A stretch of 64,000 nt of DNA from positions 899,760 to 963,759 of the forward strand of contig NZ_FMCR01000002.1 in the NCBI RefSeq assembly GCF_900091575.1, given 5' to 3'. This stretch comes from Micromonospora saelicesensis. Its GTDB lineage: Bacteria > Actinomycetota > Actinomycetes > Mycobacteriales > Micromonosporaceae. Below, one piece after another: positions 26,975 through 35,634 of the stretch (the first letter of the stretch is position 1; each line of letters begins with the position of its first letter). Made by a program: the position numbers and the translations under genes. The notes beneath the pieces were generated by a model. That model worked only from the letters and a program-made list of their open reading frames with translations. It made no database searches and was not told the origin of the DNA.

Positions 26975-27685
26975 ATGCGGATCGCCCTCTTCATCACCTG
27001 CGTCAACGACCTCGCGTTCCCGGCCACCGGCATCGCGGTCACCCGCATCCTGCGACGACTCGGCCACACCGTCGACTTCCCCGCCGACCAGACCTGCTGC
27101 GGGCAGATGCATGCCAACACGGGTTACCGGGCCGAGGCCATGCCGATGGTGCGCAACTACGTCGACGTCTTCGACTCCTACGACGCCATCGTCGCGCCGT
27201 CCGGGTCGTGCACCGCGATGATCCGCGACCAGTACCCGAGCCTGCACCCGCCCGCCACCTCGGTGGCCGCCCGCACGTACGAGCTGTCCGAGTTGCTCGT
27301 CGACGTTCTCGGCGTCACCGACGTCGGCGCCGAGTTCCCGGAGACGGTCACCTACCACCCGACCTGCCACGGCCTGCGCATGCTGCGCCTCGGCGACCGG
27401 CCGCTGACCCTGCTGCGCCAGGTGCGCGGGATCAAGCTGGTCGAGCTGGGCGACGCCGAGGAGTGCTGTGGTTTCGGCGGCACGTTCGCCCTGAAGAACC
27501 CGGACGTCTCCACAGCGATGCTCACCGACAAGTGCGCCCGGGTCCGCGACACCGGCGCACGGGTGCTCGCCGCGGCCGACAACTCCTGCCTGGCGCACAT
27601 CGGCGGTGGCCTCGACCGCCACCGGTCGGGCGTACGGGCCGTGCACTACGCCGAGATCCTCGCCGAGACGGGAGCCACCTCATGA
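26975..27685 (+). CDS. lutA: L-lactate oxidation complex subunit LutA
   Basis: 236 residues with two cysteine-rich CCG domains: TCCGQMHANTGY near residue 47 and, further on, HPTCHGLRMLRL plus EECCGFGGTFALKNPD (~160). These bind a non-cubane iron-sulfur cluster. With LutB and LutC it oxidises L-lactate to pyruvate (LutABC/YkgEFG). A GGAG ribosome site precedes the ATG. Its stop overlaps the lutB start (ATGA). It links the lactate released by the fucose pathway to central metabolism. Confidence 0.93.
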   Translation: MRIALFITCVNDLAFPATGIAVTRILRRLGHTVDFPADQTCCGQMHANTGYRAEAMPMVRNYVDVFDSYDAIVAPSGSCTAMIRDQYPSLHPPATSVAARTYELSELLVDVLGVTDVGAEFPETVTYHPTCHGLRMLRLGDRPLTLLRQVRGIKLVELGDAEECCGFGGTFALKNPDVSTAMLTDKCARVRDTGARVLAAADNSCLAHIGGGLDRHRSGVRAVHYAEILAETGATS

Positions 27686-29127
27686 ACCCACCGGTCGCAC
27701 CCGCCACCGGGGGCGGGCGGATCCGCACGCCGCTGCCGTTTCCCACCGCCGCCAAGCCGGCCGTCGCCGACACGCAACTCCGGGCCAACCTGCACCGGGC
27801 CACCCGCACCATCCGGGCCAAGCGAGCACGGGTCGTCGACGAGGTGCCCGACTGGGAGGCACTGCGCGACGCCGGCTCGGCGATCAAGGCGGACGTCCAA
27901 CGTCGGTTGCCGGAGCTGCTGGAGCAGTTCGAGGCGTCCGCCACCGCTGCCGGCGCCACAGTGCACTGGGCCCGTGACGCGGCCGAGGCGTGCCGGATCG
28001 TGGTCGCGTTGACCCGGGCCGCCGGGGCCGACGAGGTCGTGAAGGTCAAGTCGATGGCGACCCAGGAGATCGAGCTCAACGAGGCGCTGGAGGCCGCCGG
28101 GATCGCGGCGTACGAGACCGATCTCGCGGAACTGATCGTGCAGCTCGGCGACGACACCCCCTCGCACATCCTGGTGCCGGCGATCCACTACAACCGGGCC
28201 CAGATCCGGGAGATCTTCCAGCGCCGCATGGCCGACGCGCCGGCCGACCTGAGCGACGAACCGGCCGCGCTGGCCGAGGCGGCCCGCGCCCACCTGCGAC
28301 GGCGTTTCCTCTCGGCCCGGGTCGCCGTCTCCGGCGCCAACTTCGCCGTCGCCGACACCGGCACGCTCGTGGTGGTGGAGTCCGAGGGCAACGGCCGCAT
28401 GTGCCTCACCCTCCCCGAGACGCTGATCAGCGTCGTCGGCGTCGAGAAGCTGCTGCCGACCTTCACCGACCTGGAGGTCTTCCTGCAACTGCTGCCGCGA
28501 TCCTCGACCGGCGAGCGGATGAACCCGTACACCTCGATGTGGACCGGCGTCACCCCCGGCGACGGCCCGCAGGACGTGCACATCGTGCTCGTCGACAATG
28601 GTCGGTCCGCGGTGCTCGCCGACCCGGTCGGGCGGCCGGCGCTGTCCTGCATCCGCTGCTCCGCGTGCCTCAACGTCTGCCCTGTGTACGAGCGGGCCGG
28701 CGGGCACGCGTACGGCTCGGTGTATCCGGGGCCGATCGGGGCGATCCTGTCGCCGCAGCTGACCGGCGTGGCCGACAACGCCTCGCTGCCGTACGCGTCG
28801 ACCCTCTGCGGCGCCTGCTACGACGTGTGCCCCGTGAAGATCAACATTCCGGAGATCCTGGTCCACCTCCGCCAGCAGGCACCGCACCCGCCCGCCGAAC
28901 GGGCCACCATGCGCGTCCTGTCGTGGGTGATGCGCAGCCCCCGACGGTGGGCCGCCGCCCTGCGCCTGGCCCGGGCCGGCGCGGGGCCGCTCGGGGCGTA
29001 CCGTGAACGCACCACCGGCGCTCGCACGCTGCGGCGACTGCCCTGGCCCGCCTCGGCGTGGACCCGGTCGCGCGACCTGCCGCTGCCCGCGTCGCAGACC
29101 TTCCGGGAATGGTGGGAAAAGCAGTGA
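27682..29127 (+). CDS. lutB: L-lactate oxidation iron-sulfur subunit LutB
   Basis: 481 residues. The N-terminal ~300 residues are the LUD domain (VVKVKSMATQEIELNEAL, VAVSGANFAVADTGTLVVVESEGNGR). The C-terminal half carries two ferredoxin-like 4Fe-4S motifs: SCIRCSACLNVCPVY (~345) and TLCGACYDVCPVKI (~395). Family length is ~470-490. The longer open frame upstream belongs to lutA's shadow. It overlaps lutA and lutC by four bases each, so the three are coupled. Confidence 0.94.
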   Translation: MNPPVAPATGGGRIRTPLPFPTAAKPAVADTQLRANLHRATRTIRAKRARVVDEVPDWEALRDAGSAIKADVQRRLPELLEQFEASATAAGATVHWARDAAEACRIVVALTRAAGADEVVKVKSMATQEIELNEALEAAGIAAYETDLAELIVQLGDDTPSHILVPAIHYNRAQIREIFQRRMADAPADLSDEPAALAEAARAHLRRRFLSARVAVSGANFAVADTGTLVVVESEGNGRMCLTLPETLISVVGVEKLLPTFTDLEVFLQLLPRSSTGERMNPYTSMWTGVTPGDGPQDVHIVLVDNGRSAVLADPVGRPALSCIRCSACLNVCPVYERAGGHAYGSVYPGPIGAILSPQLTGVADNASLPYASTLCGACYDVCPVKINIPEILVHLRQQAPHPPAERATMRVLSWVMRSPRRWAAALRLARAGAGPLGAYRERTTGARTLRRLPWPASAWTRSRDLPLPASQTFREWWEKQ

Positions 29128-29726
29128 GCGCACGTGACGAGATCCTGGCGCGGCTCCGGACGGCGCTGGCCGACAACCCGCCGCCGGTGCAGGTGCCCCG
29201 CGGGTACCGCCGGGTCGACGACCGCTCCGACGTGATCGAAACCCTGGTCGATCGCCTGGAGGACTACCGGGCGGTCGTCCACCGTGGCATCGACGCCCTA
29301 CCCCGGCTGCTCAGCGAGGTCGACCGGCTCGCCGTCCCCATCGACGTCCCCGCCGACTGGCTGGCCGGCTACGCCGGAGAGCTGCACCGCGACGCGCCCC
29401 CACTGTCAGCGGCCGCGCTCGACGACCTGGACGCGGTCCTGACCGGCTGCGCCGTCGTGGTCGCCGACACCGGCACCATCATCCTGGATGCCGGCCCGGC
29501 GCAGGGTCGACGCGCGCTCACCCTGGTGCCCGACCGGCACATCTGCGTCGTCCGCACCGACCAGGTCGTCGGTCTGCTGCCGGAGGCGCTGACCCAACTG
29601 GACCCGCGCGCCCCGCTGACCTGGATCTCCGGCCCGTCCGCGACCAGCGACATCGAACTCAACCGCGTCGAGGGAGTGCACGGCCCGCGCCGGCTGGAGG
29701 TCGTCCTGATCGGTTCAGGAGCCTGA
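29124..29726 (+). CDS. lutC: L-lactate oxidation subunit LutC
   Basis: 200 residues from GTG 29124, overlapping the lutB stop (GTGA). It consists of a single LUD domain: LDAVLTGCAVVVADTGTIIL and ISGPSATSDIELNRVEGVHG are the conserved parts. It completes the LutABC complex. Its 3' end overlaps by 12 bases the 3' end of the convergent lspA gene, leaving no room for a terminator between them. Confidence 0.93.
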   Translation: MSARDEILARLRTALADNPPPVQVPRGYRRVDDRSDVIETLVDRLEDYRAVVHRGIDALPRLLSEVDRLAVPIDVPADWLAGYAGELHRDAPPLSAAALDDLDAVLTGCAVVVADTGTIILDAGPAQGRRALTLVPDRHICVVRTDQVVGLLPEALTQLDPRAPLTWISGPSATSDIELNRVEGVHGPRRLEVVLIGSGA

Positions 29727-30224
29727 CGACGACACCTGCTCGTCGCTGCGGCTCTCCCCCGGGGTCGCGCGCAGCGGAATGCCGCGCACGTTGAGCAGCA
29801 TGATGATGCCCACCCCGGCCACCAGTGCGATGTCGGCGACGTTGCCGACGAAGAACCCGGCGTAGTCGATGAAGTCCACCACGTGCCCGCGAGCGAACCC
29901 CGGCTCGCGGAAGAGGCGGTCCAGCAGGTGCGTCACCGCGCCGCCGAGCACGAGGCCCAACGCCACCGCCCAGGCGCGTGAGGTGACCCGCCACGCCACG
30001 ACCGTCACCGCGACCACCGCCGCCGCCGCGAACACGGCGAAGATCCAGGTGTACGCGGAGCCGATCGAGAAGGCGGCGCCCGGGTTGTACACGAGTCGCA
30101 GTTGCAGCAGGTCACCGAGAACGGTGATGGTCTGCCCTCCGGAGAGCGTGGACTCGGCCCAGTACTTGGTGAGCTGATCCGCGGCGAGCACCACAGCAGC
30201 GATCAACACGACGGCGCGGAACAT
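29715..30224 (-). CDS. lspA: Lipoprotein signal peptidase (signal peptidase II)
   Basis: 169 residues, four membrane helices, the usual length. Motifs: ADQLTKYW near residue 15, LVYNPGAAFSIG (~45), the first catalytic Asp in LLDRLFREPG and the second in GNVADIAL. It cleaves signal peptides of prolipoproteins such as those in this window. The usual GGxxGNxxDR box reads GGAVTHLLDR here, so Gly-Asn is replaced by Thr-His while the aspartates are kept. It may be a second copy of LspA. The start is ATG 30224. Confidence 0.9.
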   Translation of the reverse strand: MFRAVVLIAAVVLAADQLTKYWAESTLSGGQTITVLGDLLQLRLVYNPGAAFSIGSAYTWIFAVFAAAAVVAVTVVAWRVTSRAWAVALGLVLGGAVTHLLDRLFREPGFARGHVVDFIDYAGFFVGNVADIALVAGVGIIMLLNVRGIPLRATPGESRSDEQVSSSGS

Positions 30225-30306
30225 CAGGGAACCCTAGCCGGTCACCGCTGACCGTCACCACCGACGGATGCGTCCTGATCAACGACGTGTTGCATGCCAT
30301 GGGTAA

Positions 30307-30323
30307 TTGCCAAAGAGTGGCAA
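30307..30323 (+). promoter_or_regulatory. Nur-box-like palindrome before the nickel-type ABC operon
   Basis: TTGCCA-N5-TGGCAA fits the Nur (nickel-responsive Fur family) box consensus tTGCaa-N5-ttGCAA, keeping both TGC/GCA cores and the exact 5-base spacer. It lies 79 bases upstream of the substrate-binding protein start. A repeated 9-mer TGATCAACG flanks it (30276-30284 and 30338-30346). Confidence 0.7.
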
Positions 30324-30401
30324 CTGTGCCACCGTGATGATCAACGGTTGCGGCGCCGCGCCCACCCGACAAACGATCCTCCCTACACACAGGAGCCCTC
30401 T

Positions 30402-32000
30402 GTGACCCGGATGCGTCCGACCTTCCGACGCCTCGTGGCGTCGACCGCGGCGGCGGGGATGTTCGTCCTCGCCGGCTGCTCGGCCCCGGCCATCCCCGAC
30501 GGCTCATCCGGCGGCGCGACGCTGGTCGTCGCCACCTCCGACGAGCCGGACGCGTTGAATCCGGTGCTCAACTACGGCGTCGACGGTGCCTCACTGATCT
30601 TCGACGGCCTCGTCAGCCGGGACGACGACAACCGCCTCGTCGCCGGTCTGGCCACGGCGTTGCCGGAGCTGTCCCCCGATGGGCGCACGGTGACCGCGAA
30701 GCTCCGCGACGGCGTGCAGTTCCACGACGGCACCGCGCTGACCGCTCAGGACGTCGTCTTCACGTACCAGGCCGTGCTGGATCCGACTGTCGACTCGACA
30801 CTCCGCTCCGATTTGGACATGGTGGAGTCGGTGACCGCGCCCGACGCCGCCACTGTCGTGTTCCGGCTGCGCTACCCGTACGCGCCGTTCCTGCAGCGGC
30901 TCACCCTCGGCATCGTGCCGGCGAAGCTGCTCAGCGGGCAGGACATCAACACCGCCGGGTTCAACCGCAAGCCGATCGGGACCGGGCCGTACCGGGTCGA
31001 CTCCTGGACGCCGGGTGACCGCCTGGTGCTCACCGCCAACGAGCGCTACTTCGGTGGCCGGCCGAAGAACAACCGGGTGGTGGTCGCGTTCGTCGCCGAC
31101 GACAACGTCCGCGCCCAGCGGATGCGCGCCGGCGAGTTCGACGCCGCCGAGCTGCCGCCGAAGCTGGCCTCCGGTTTCGACGCCGACGCCACGTACCGGG
31201 TGCAGCGGGTGCCGACCGCCGACTACCGCGGCGTGATGCTGCCGACCGGCAACCCGGTCCTCGCCGACCCGGCGATCCGTCGGGCGCTCAGCCTGGCCGT
31301 CGACCGGGCCGCGATGGTGACCGGGCTCCTCGGCGGCGCCGGCGAACCGGCGTTCGGGCCGATCCCGCCGACCTCCGAGTTCGCCGATCCGTCGATCATC
31401 GGCAAGCCGACCGCCGACCCGACGGCGGCCGGAGCGGTGCTCGACGCGGCCGGCTGGACTTCCGGCCCCGGCGGGGTACGCGTCAAGGACGGCCGACCGG
31501 CCCGGTTCACGCTGATGTACCCGGCGAGCGACACGCTGCGCAAGGATCTGGCCCTCGCCGTCACCGCCGACGCGAAGAAGGTCGGCATCGCTGTCACTCC
31601 GGCGGGGCTCACCTGGGACGCCATCGACCCGCGGATGAAGTCCGACGCCCTGCTGATGGGCTACGGCACGCCGTACGACCCGGACTTCGTCTCGTACAAG
31701 CTGTTCGGCTCGACGTTCGCGGGACAGGGCTACTTCAACCCCGGTTCGTATCGCTCCGAGGTGACCGACCGGGCCCTGCAGGAGGGCCGCGACCAGATCG
31801 ACCCCACCCTTCGCAAGGCCGCGTACGCGCAGTTCCAGAAGCAGTTGGCCGCCGACGTACCGTGGCTGTTCCTCACCTACCTGCGGCACACCTACGTGCT
31901 GAAGTCCTCGGTTCAGGGCGTGGCGCCGCGGGTCGAGGCGCACGAGCACGGGGTGGCGAACAGCCTCTGGTGGAACATCGACACCTGGACGCGGTCGTGA
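30402..32000 (+). CDS. nikA: Nickel/peptide-type ABC substrate-binding lipoprotein (NikA-like)
   Basis: 532 residues from GTG 30402, with AGGAG six bases upstream. The signal peptide has a lipobox (FVLAGC, Cys ~22). The mature part is a family 5 solute-binding protein (DEPDALNPVLNYG, GTGPYRVDSWTPGDRLVL, RRALSLAVDRAAMV). This family binds peptides, nickel complexes or similar. Nickel is favoured because a Nur-type box precedes the operon and the operon order ABCDE is that of nikABCDE; peptide uptake remains possible. The GTG of the first permease overlaps its stop. Confidence 0.8.
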   Translation: MTRMRPTFRRLVASTAAAGMFVLAGCSAPAIPDGSSGGATLVVATSDEPDALNPVLNYGVDGASLIFDGLVSRDDDNRLVAGLATALPELSPDGRTVTAKLRDGVQFHDGTALTAQDVVFTYQAVLDPTVDSTLRSDLDMVESVTAPDAATVVFRLRYPYAPFLQRLTLGIVPAKLLSGQDINTAGFNRKPIGTGPYRVDSWTPGDRLVLTANERYFGGRPKNNRVVVAFVADDNVRAQRMRAGEFDAAELPPKLASGFDADATYRVQRVPTADYRGVMLPTGNPVLADPAIRRALSLAVDRAAMVTGLLGGAGEPAFGPIPPTSEFADPSIIGKPTADPTAAGAVLDAAGWTSGPGGVRVKDGRPARFTLMYPASDTLRKDLALAVTADAKKVGIAVTPAGLTWDAIDPRMKSDALLMGYGTPYDPDFVSYKLFGSTFAGQGYFNPGSYRSEVTDRALQEGRDQIDPTLRKAAYAQFQKQLAADVPWLFLTYLRHTYVLKSSVQGVAPRVEAHEHGVANSLWWNIDTWTRS

Positions 32001-32989
32001 CCCGCTCGGGTCGGCTGGCCGGGGTCGGTGCGGTGGTCCGGCGGCGGCTCCTCGTCGCCGTGCCGGTGCTCGCCGCGACCAGCGTCGGGATGTTCGCCCT
32101 CGGTGCGGCCTCGCCGGTCGACCCCGCGAAGCAGTACGCGGGCGCGGCGGCCTTCACCGCCAGCGAGGAGAATCTGGCCCAGCTGCGCGCGAACTGGGGC
32201 GTCGACGACCCCCTGCCGGTGCAGTACCTGCGTTGGATCAGCAACCTGGCCCAGGGCGACCTGGGTTGGTCGACCAGCCGCCACGAGCCGGTCGCCTCGG
32301 TGCTCGCCGCCCGGGCCGGCTGGACGCTGCTCCTGATCGGTGTGGCCCTCGCCCTGGTCCTGGTCGCGAGCCTGCTGCTGGGCGCGCTGGCGGCGTACCG
32401 GCGGGGTGGTTTGTTCGATCGGGCGTTGCGGGCGGCCGCGTACGCGGTGCAGTCGATGCCGGTCTTCTGGCTGGGCCTGGCCGCGATCGCCGTGTTCGCG
32501 CTGGCCCTGGGCTGGTTGCCGGCGGGCGGGCTCACCGACGTCACAGCGACCAGCACCTCCTGGTCCGATGTGGCGCACCACCTGATCCTGCCGGTCGGGG
32601 TGTTGGCCGTGTCCCAGGCGCCGTGGTTCGTGCTGTTCGTCCGGGACGCGGTAGCGGAGAGCATGCGCGACGACCACGTGCTCGCGGCGCGGGCACGCGG
32701 GTTGCCTGGCCGGACGGTGCTGTTCGGGCACGCGCTGCGGACCGCGCTGCTGCCGTTCCTCACCCTGGTCGGCACCCACCTGCCCGAGCTGGTCGGCGGG
32801 GCGGTGCTGGTCGAGACGGTCTTCTCGCTGCCGGGCCTCGGCGCCGTCACTGTCGCCGCCGCGCTGGGCAGCGACTTTCCGCTGCTGGCGGCGATCACGC
32901 TGGTCACCACCGCGGTGGTGCTGGCCGCGAACCTCGCGACCGACCTCGCCTACGCCGCCGCCGACCCGAGGGTACGACTCGATGGCTGA
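31997..32989 (+). CDS. nikB: Nickel/peptide-type ABC permease (NikB-like)
   Basis: 330 residues, GTG start overlapping the nikA stop (GTGA). A membrane helix near residues 15-37 is followed by a ~65-residue extracellular part (ENLAQLRANWGVDDPLPVQYL) and five further helices. The coupling helix is AARARGLPGRTVLFGHALRTALL, typical of DppB/NikB. It pairs with the next gene, which overlaps by eight bases. Confidence 0.85.
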   Translation: MTRSGRLAGVGAVVRRRLLVAVPVLAATSVGMFALGAASPVDPAKQYAGAAAFTASEENLAQLRANWGVDDPLPVQYLRWISNLAQGDLGWSTSRHEPVASVLAARAGWTLLLIGVALALVLVASLLLGALAAYRRGGLFDRALRAAAYAVQSMPVFWLGLAAIAVFALALGWLPAGGLTDVTATSTSWSDVAHHLILPVGVLAVSQAPWFVLFVRDAVAESMRDDHVLAARARGLPGRTVLFGHALRTALLPFLTLVGTHLPELVGGAVLVETVFSLPGLGAVTVAAALGSDFPLLAAITLVTTAVVLAANLATDLAYAAADPRVRLDG

Positions 32990-33866
32990 CCTCGCTGCCC
33001 GACCGCCGCTGCTCCGGGTGGCCCGGTCGCGGCTGCGGCTGCGGCCCGGCCGGGCCGGTGTCGTCGTGGCCGGCCTGATCCTGCTCATGGCCATCGCCGG
33101 CTCGCTGCTCGCTCCGCTGGTCTGGCCGCTCGACCAGAGCGCGGTCGCGCTGGGCCAGACCCGGTTGGCGCCGTCCTGGACCCACCTCGCCGGCACCGAC
33201 GACCTGGGCCGCGACGTGGCGCACCGCGCGGTCTACGGGCTGCGGGTCTCGCTGCTCGTCGGCGCGGTCGCCGCGGTCGTCGCCACCGTCCTCGGGGGCG
33301 TGGTGGGCGGGATTGCCGGCACCCTCGGCGGCCGGGTCGACCGCATTCTGATGCGGATCGTGGACACCATCGCCGCGATGCCGCACCTGCTACTGGGCAT
33401 CTTCATCGTCGCCATGCTGCGTCCCAGCCTCGGTGCCGTGATCGCCTCCGTCGGGCTCACCCACTGGCTCTCCACCGCGCGCATCGTCCGATCCGAGTTG
33501 TTGAGCCTTCGGACCCGACCGTTCATCGACGCCGCAATCAGCGGCGGGGCCGGCCGGCTCCGGGTCCTCACCCGGCACCTGCTGCCGCACGTCCTGCCCC
33601 GGCTGGCCCTGGCGACCACCCTGATGATCCCGCACGCGGTGTGGCACGAGACCGCCCTGTCGTTCCTCGGCCTCGGCCTGCCGCCGCACCTCGCCTCGCT
33701 GGGCAACATGATCAATGACGGCCAGGGGTCGCTGTTGACCGGCGCCTGGTGGGCCAGCCTGGCACCGGGGGCGGTCATCGTCGTCGTCACCCTCGCCATC
33801 GCGGTCCTCGCCGCCCGCTGGCGTGACCGTCTCGATCCCCGGGTCCGAGCGGAGCTGCACCTGTGA
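32982..33866 (+). CDS. nikC: Nickel/peptide-type ABC permease (NikC-like)
   Basis: 294 residues of DppC/NikC type. The conserved LAGTDDLGRDVAHRAVYGLRVSL follows the first membrane helix, and the coupling segment AAISGGAGRLRVLTRHLLPHVLP is near residue 200, then ETALSFLGLGLPPHLASLGNM. It ends by overlapping the first ATPase gene (GTGA at 33863). Confidence 0.87.
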   Translation: MADLAARPPLLRVARSRLRLRPGRAGVVVAGLILLMAIAGSLLAPLVWPLDQSAVALGQTRLAPSWTHLAGTDDLGRDVAHRAVYGLRVSLLVGAVAAVVATVLGGVVGGIAGTLGGRVDRILMRIVDTIAAMPHLLLGIFIVAMLRPSLGAVIASVGLTHWLSTARIVRSELLSLRTRPFIDAAISGGAGRLRVLTRHLLPHVLPRLALATTLMIPHAVWHETALSFLGLGLPPHLASLGNMINDGQGSLLTGAWWASLAPGAVIVVVTLAIAVLAARWRDRLDPRVRAELHL

Positions 33867-34867
33867 CCACCACCGAAACCGTTCCGACCGAGGCGTCGCC
33901 CCGCGCCGCCGCGAGTCAGCCGCTGCTCGCCGTCGACGGCCTCGGCGTCGAGTTCCGGCTCCGCGACGCGCGCGTACGCGCCGTCAGCGATCTCAGCCTC
34001 ACCATCCGGGCCGGCGAACTGCTGGCCGTCGTGGGCGAGTCCGGCTGCGGCAAGTCCGTCCTGGCCCACGCCCTGCTCGGCCTCCTGCCCGGCAACGCCA
34101 CGACCACCGGTCACGCCGTGCTGCACCACCCCGGCGCCGACCCGGTCGACCTGGTCACCTGCGGCCAGCGCCAGCTGGCCCGCAGGGTACGCGGGCGCCG
34201 GGTCGGGTTGGTCCCGCAGAGCCCGGCCACCGCCCTGAACCCGGTCCGCACCGGACGGCGGCTGCTCGCCGAGACGCTGCGGGCGCACGGCCGCGACCGC
34301 GCTGACGCCGACCGGCTCGCTGTCGATGTCGGGCTCGACCCGGCGGACCTGGACCGCTATCCCCACGAGCTGTCCGGTGGCATGGCACAGCGTCTGGCCA
34401 CCGCGCTCGCACTGGCACCCGACCCGTCGCTGCTCATCGCCGACGAGCCCACCACCGGGCTGGACCGGCCGCTTGTCGACCACACCCTCGATCTGCTGCG
34501 CCGCCGTTGCGAGAGTGGCGCGGCCGTCGTGCTCATCACGCATGACCTGGCCGCCGCACGCCGGGTCGCCGACACCGTCGCCGTGATGTACGCCAGTCGC
34601 ATCGTGGAACACCGCGACACCGACCAGCTCTTCGCCGCGCCGGCTCACCCGTACGCCTCGGCACTGCTCGACGCCCTGCCGGACCGGGCCTTCCGGCCGG
34701 TGCCGGGCGACCCGCCGATGCTCACCGCGCTGCCCCCCGGGTGCGCGTTCGCGCCCCGCTGCCCACGCCGCACCGACACCTGCGCGGACCGACCACAGCC
34801 GACACCGGTAACCGGTGGCGGCACTGTGGCCTGCCACCACCCGATCCCGACCGGAGCCACCACGTGA
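33863..34867 (+). CDS. nikD: Nickel/peptide-type ABC ATPase (NikD-like)
   Basis: 334 residues with Walker A VVGESGCGKSVLAHALLGLLPG (~55), signature HELSGGMAQRLATALAL, Walker B LLIADEPTTGLD and H-loop LITHDLAAA. The C-terminal extension typical of oligopeptide/nickel ATPases is present, with its cysteine motif CAFAPRCPRRTDTCAD. It overlaps the neighbours on both sides by four bases. Confidence 0.87.
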   Translation: MTTTETVPTEASPRAAASQPLLAVDGLGVEFRLRDARVRAVSDLSLTIRAGELLAVVGESGCGKSVLAHALLGLLPGNATTTGHAVLHHPGADPVDLVTCGQRQLARRVRGRRVGLVPQSPATALNPVRTGRRLLAETLRAHGRDRADADRLAVDVGLDPADLDRYPHELSGGMAQRLATALALAPDPSLLIADEPTTGLDRPLVDHTLDLLRRRCESGAAVVLITHDLAAARRVADTVAVMYASRIVEHRDTDQLFAAPAHPYASALLDALPDRAFRPVPGDPPMLTALPPGCAFAPRCPRRTDTCADRPQPTPVTGGGTVACHHPIPTGATT

Positions 34868-35544
34868 CCAGCGCGCAGCACCTGCTCGCCGACGAGGTGA
34901 CCGTCGGGTACGGCCGCCAGGTCGTCCTCGACGGCGTCAGCCTGCGAATCGGCCGGGGAGAGACGGTCGGACTACGCGGGCCGTCCGGCTGCGGAAAGTC
35001 GACATTGGTCCGGGTCCTGGCCCTGCTGCACCGCCCCGATCGGGGCCGGGTCAGCATCGACGGCACCGCTGTCGACGCCGTCCGGTACGCAGTGCCGGTC
35101 GCCCTACGGACCCGCGTCGCCGCCCTCTTCCAGAGCCCGCGCGCCGCCGCCGATCCTCGACTGAGCCTCACCGATCTGATCGCCGAACCGCTGCGCGCCA
35201 CCCGAACGCCCGAGTCGGCGGTCCGGGACCGGGTGGACGAACTCGCCGACCTCGTCGGCCTCACTGCGGATCTGCGCAGCCGGCGTCCCCACGCGGTGTC
35301 CGACGGGCAACTGCAACGCGCCTGCCTCGCCCGGGCCCTCGTACACCGCCCCGACTACCTGCTCTGCGACGAGGCCACCGCGATGCTCGACGCCTCGACC
35401 CAGGCGCACGTCGCCGCCGTCATCCGCGACTACCAGCGGACCCAGCAGGCCGGGGTCTTGGTCGTCACCCACGACCAGACCCTGCTGGACCGCTGGAGCG
35501 ACCGGATCGTCGACCTCGCCGCCGCAGCAGGGGTACGCGCCTGA
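34864..35544 (+). CDS. nikE: Nickel/peptide-type ABC ATPase (NikE-like) with altered signature
   Basis: 226 residues from GTG 34864. Walker A is LRGPSGCGKSTLVRVLALL, Walker B YLLCDEATAMLD, and the H-loop His is in VVTHDQTLL. The signature reads VSDGQLQRACLARAL rather than LSGGQ; Gly and Gln are kept but Ser-Gly-Gly is changed to Ser-Asp-Gly. The C-terminal cysteine extension of longer homologues is missing, which is normal for the NikE subunit. It is the last gene of the operon; a short hairpin follows at 35600-35615. Confidence 0.83.
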   Translation: MTSAQHLLADEVTVGYGRQVVLDGVSLRIGRGETVGLRGPSGCGKSTLVRVLALLHRPDRGRVSIDGTAVDAVRYAVPVALRTRVAALFQSPRAAADPRLSLTDLIAEPLRATRTPESAVRDRVDELADLVGLTADLRSRRPHAVSDGQLQRACLARALVHRPDYLLCDEATAMLDASTQAHVAAVIRDYQRTQQAGVLVVTHDQTLLDRWSDRIVDLAAAAGVRA

Positions 35545-35548
35545 CCCT

Positions 35549-35570
35549 CGGTGCGGTGCGGTGCGGTGCG
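35549..35570. repeat. Short pentamer tandem repeat
   Basis: GGTGC is repeated four times in a row just after the nikE stop. It is a simple sequence tract between convergent genes, without visible function. Confidence 0.7.
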
Positions 35571-35599
35571 AATGCCGGCGGGCAACGGGCGATCGGCAT

Positions 35600-35615
35600 C
35601 GGAGGTCCGCCTCCG
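35600..35615. terminator. Short hairpin between convergent nikE and the cobalamin-binding-type gene
   Basis: CGGAGG pairs with CCTCCG around a four-base loop. It lies 56 bases after the nikE stop and 20 bases before the convergent gene's stop. Confidence 0.5.
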
Positions 35616-35634
35616 CCACTCGGGCGCGGCAGCG

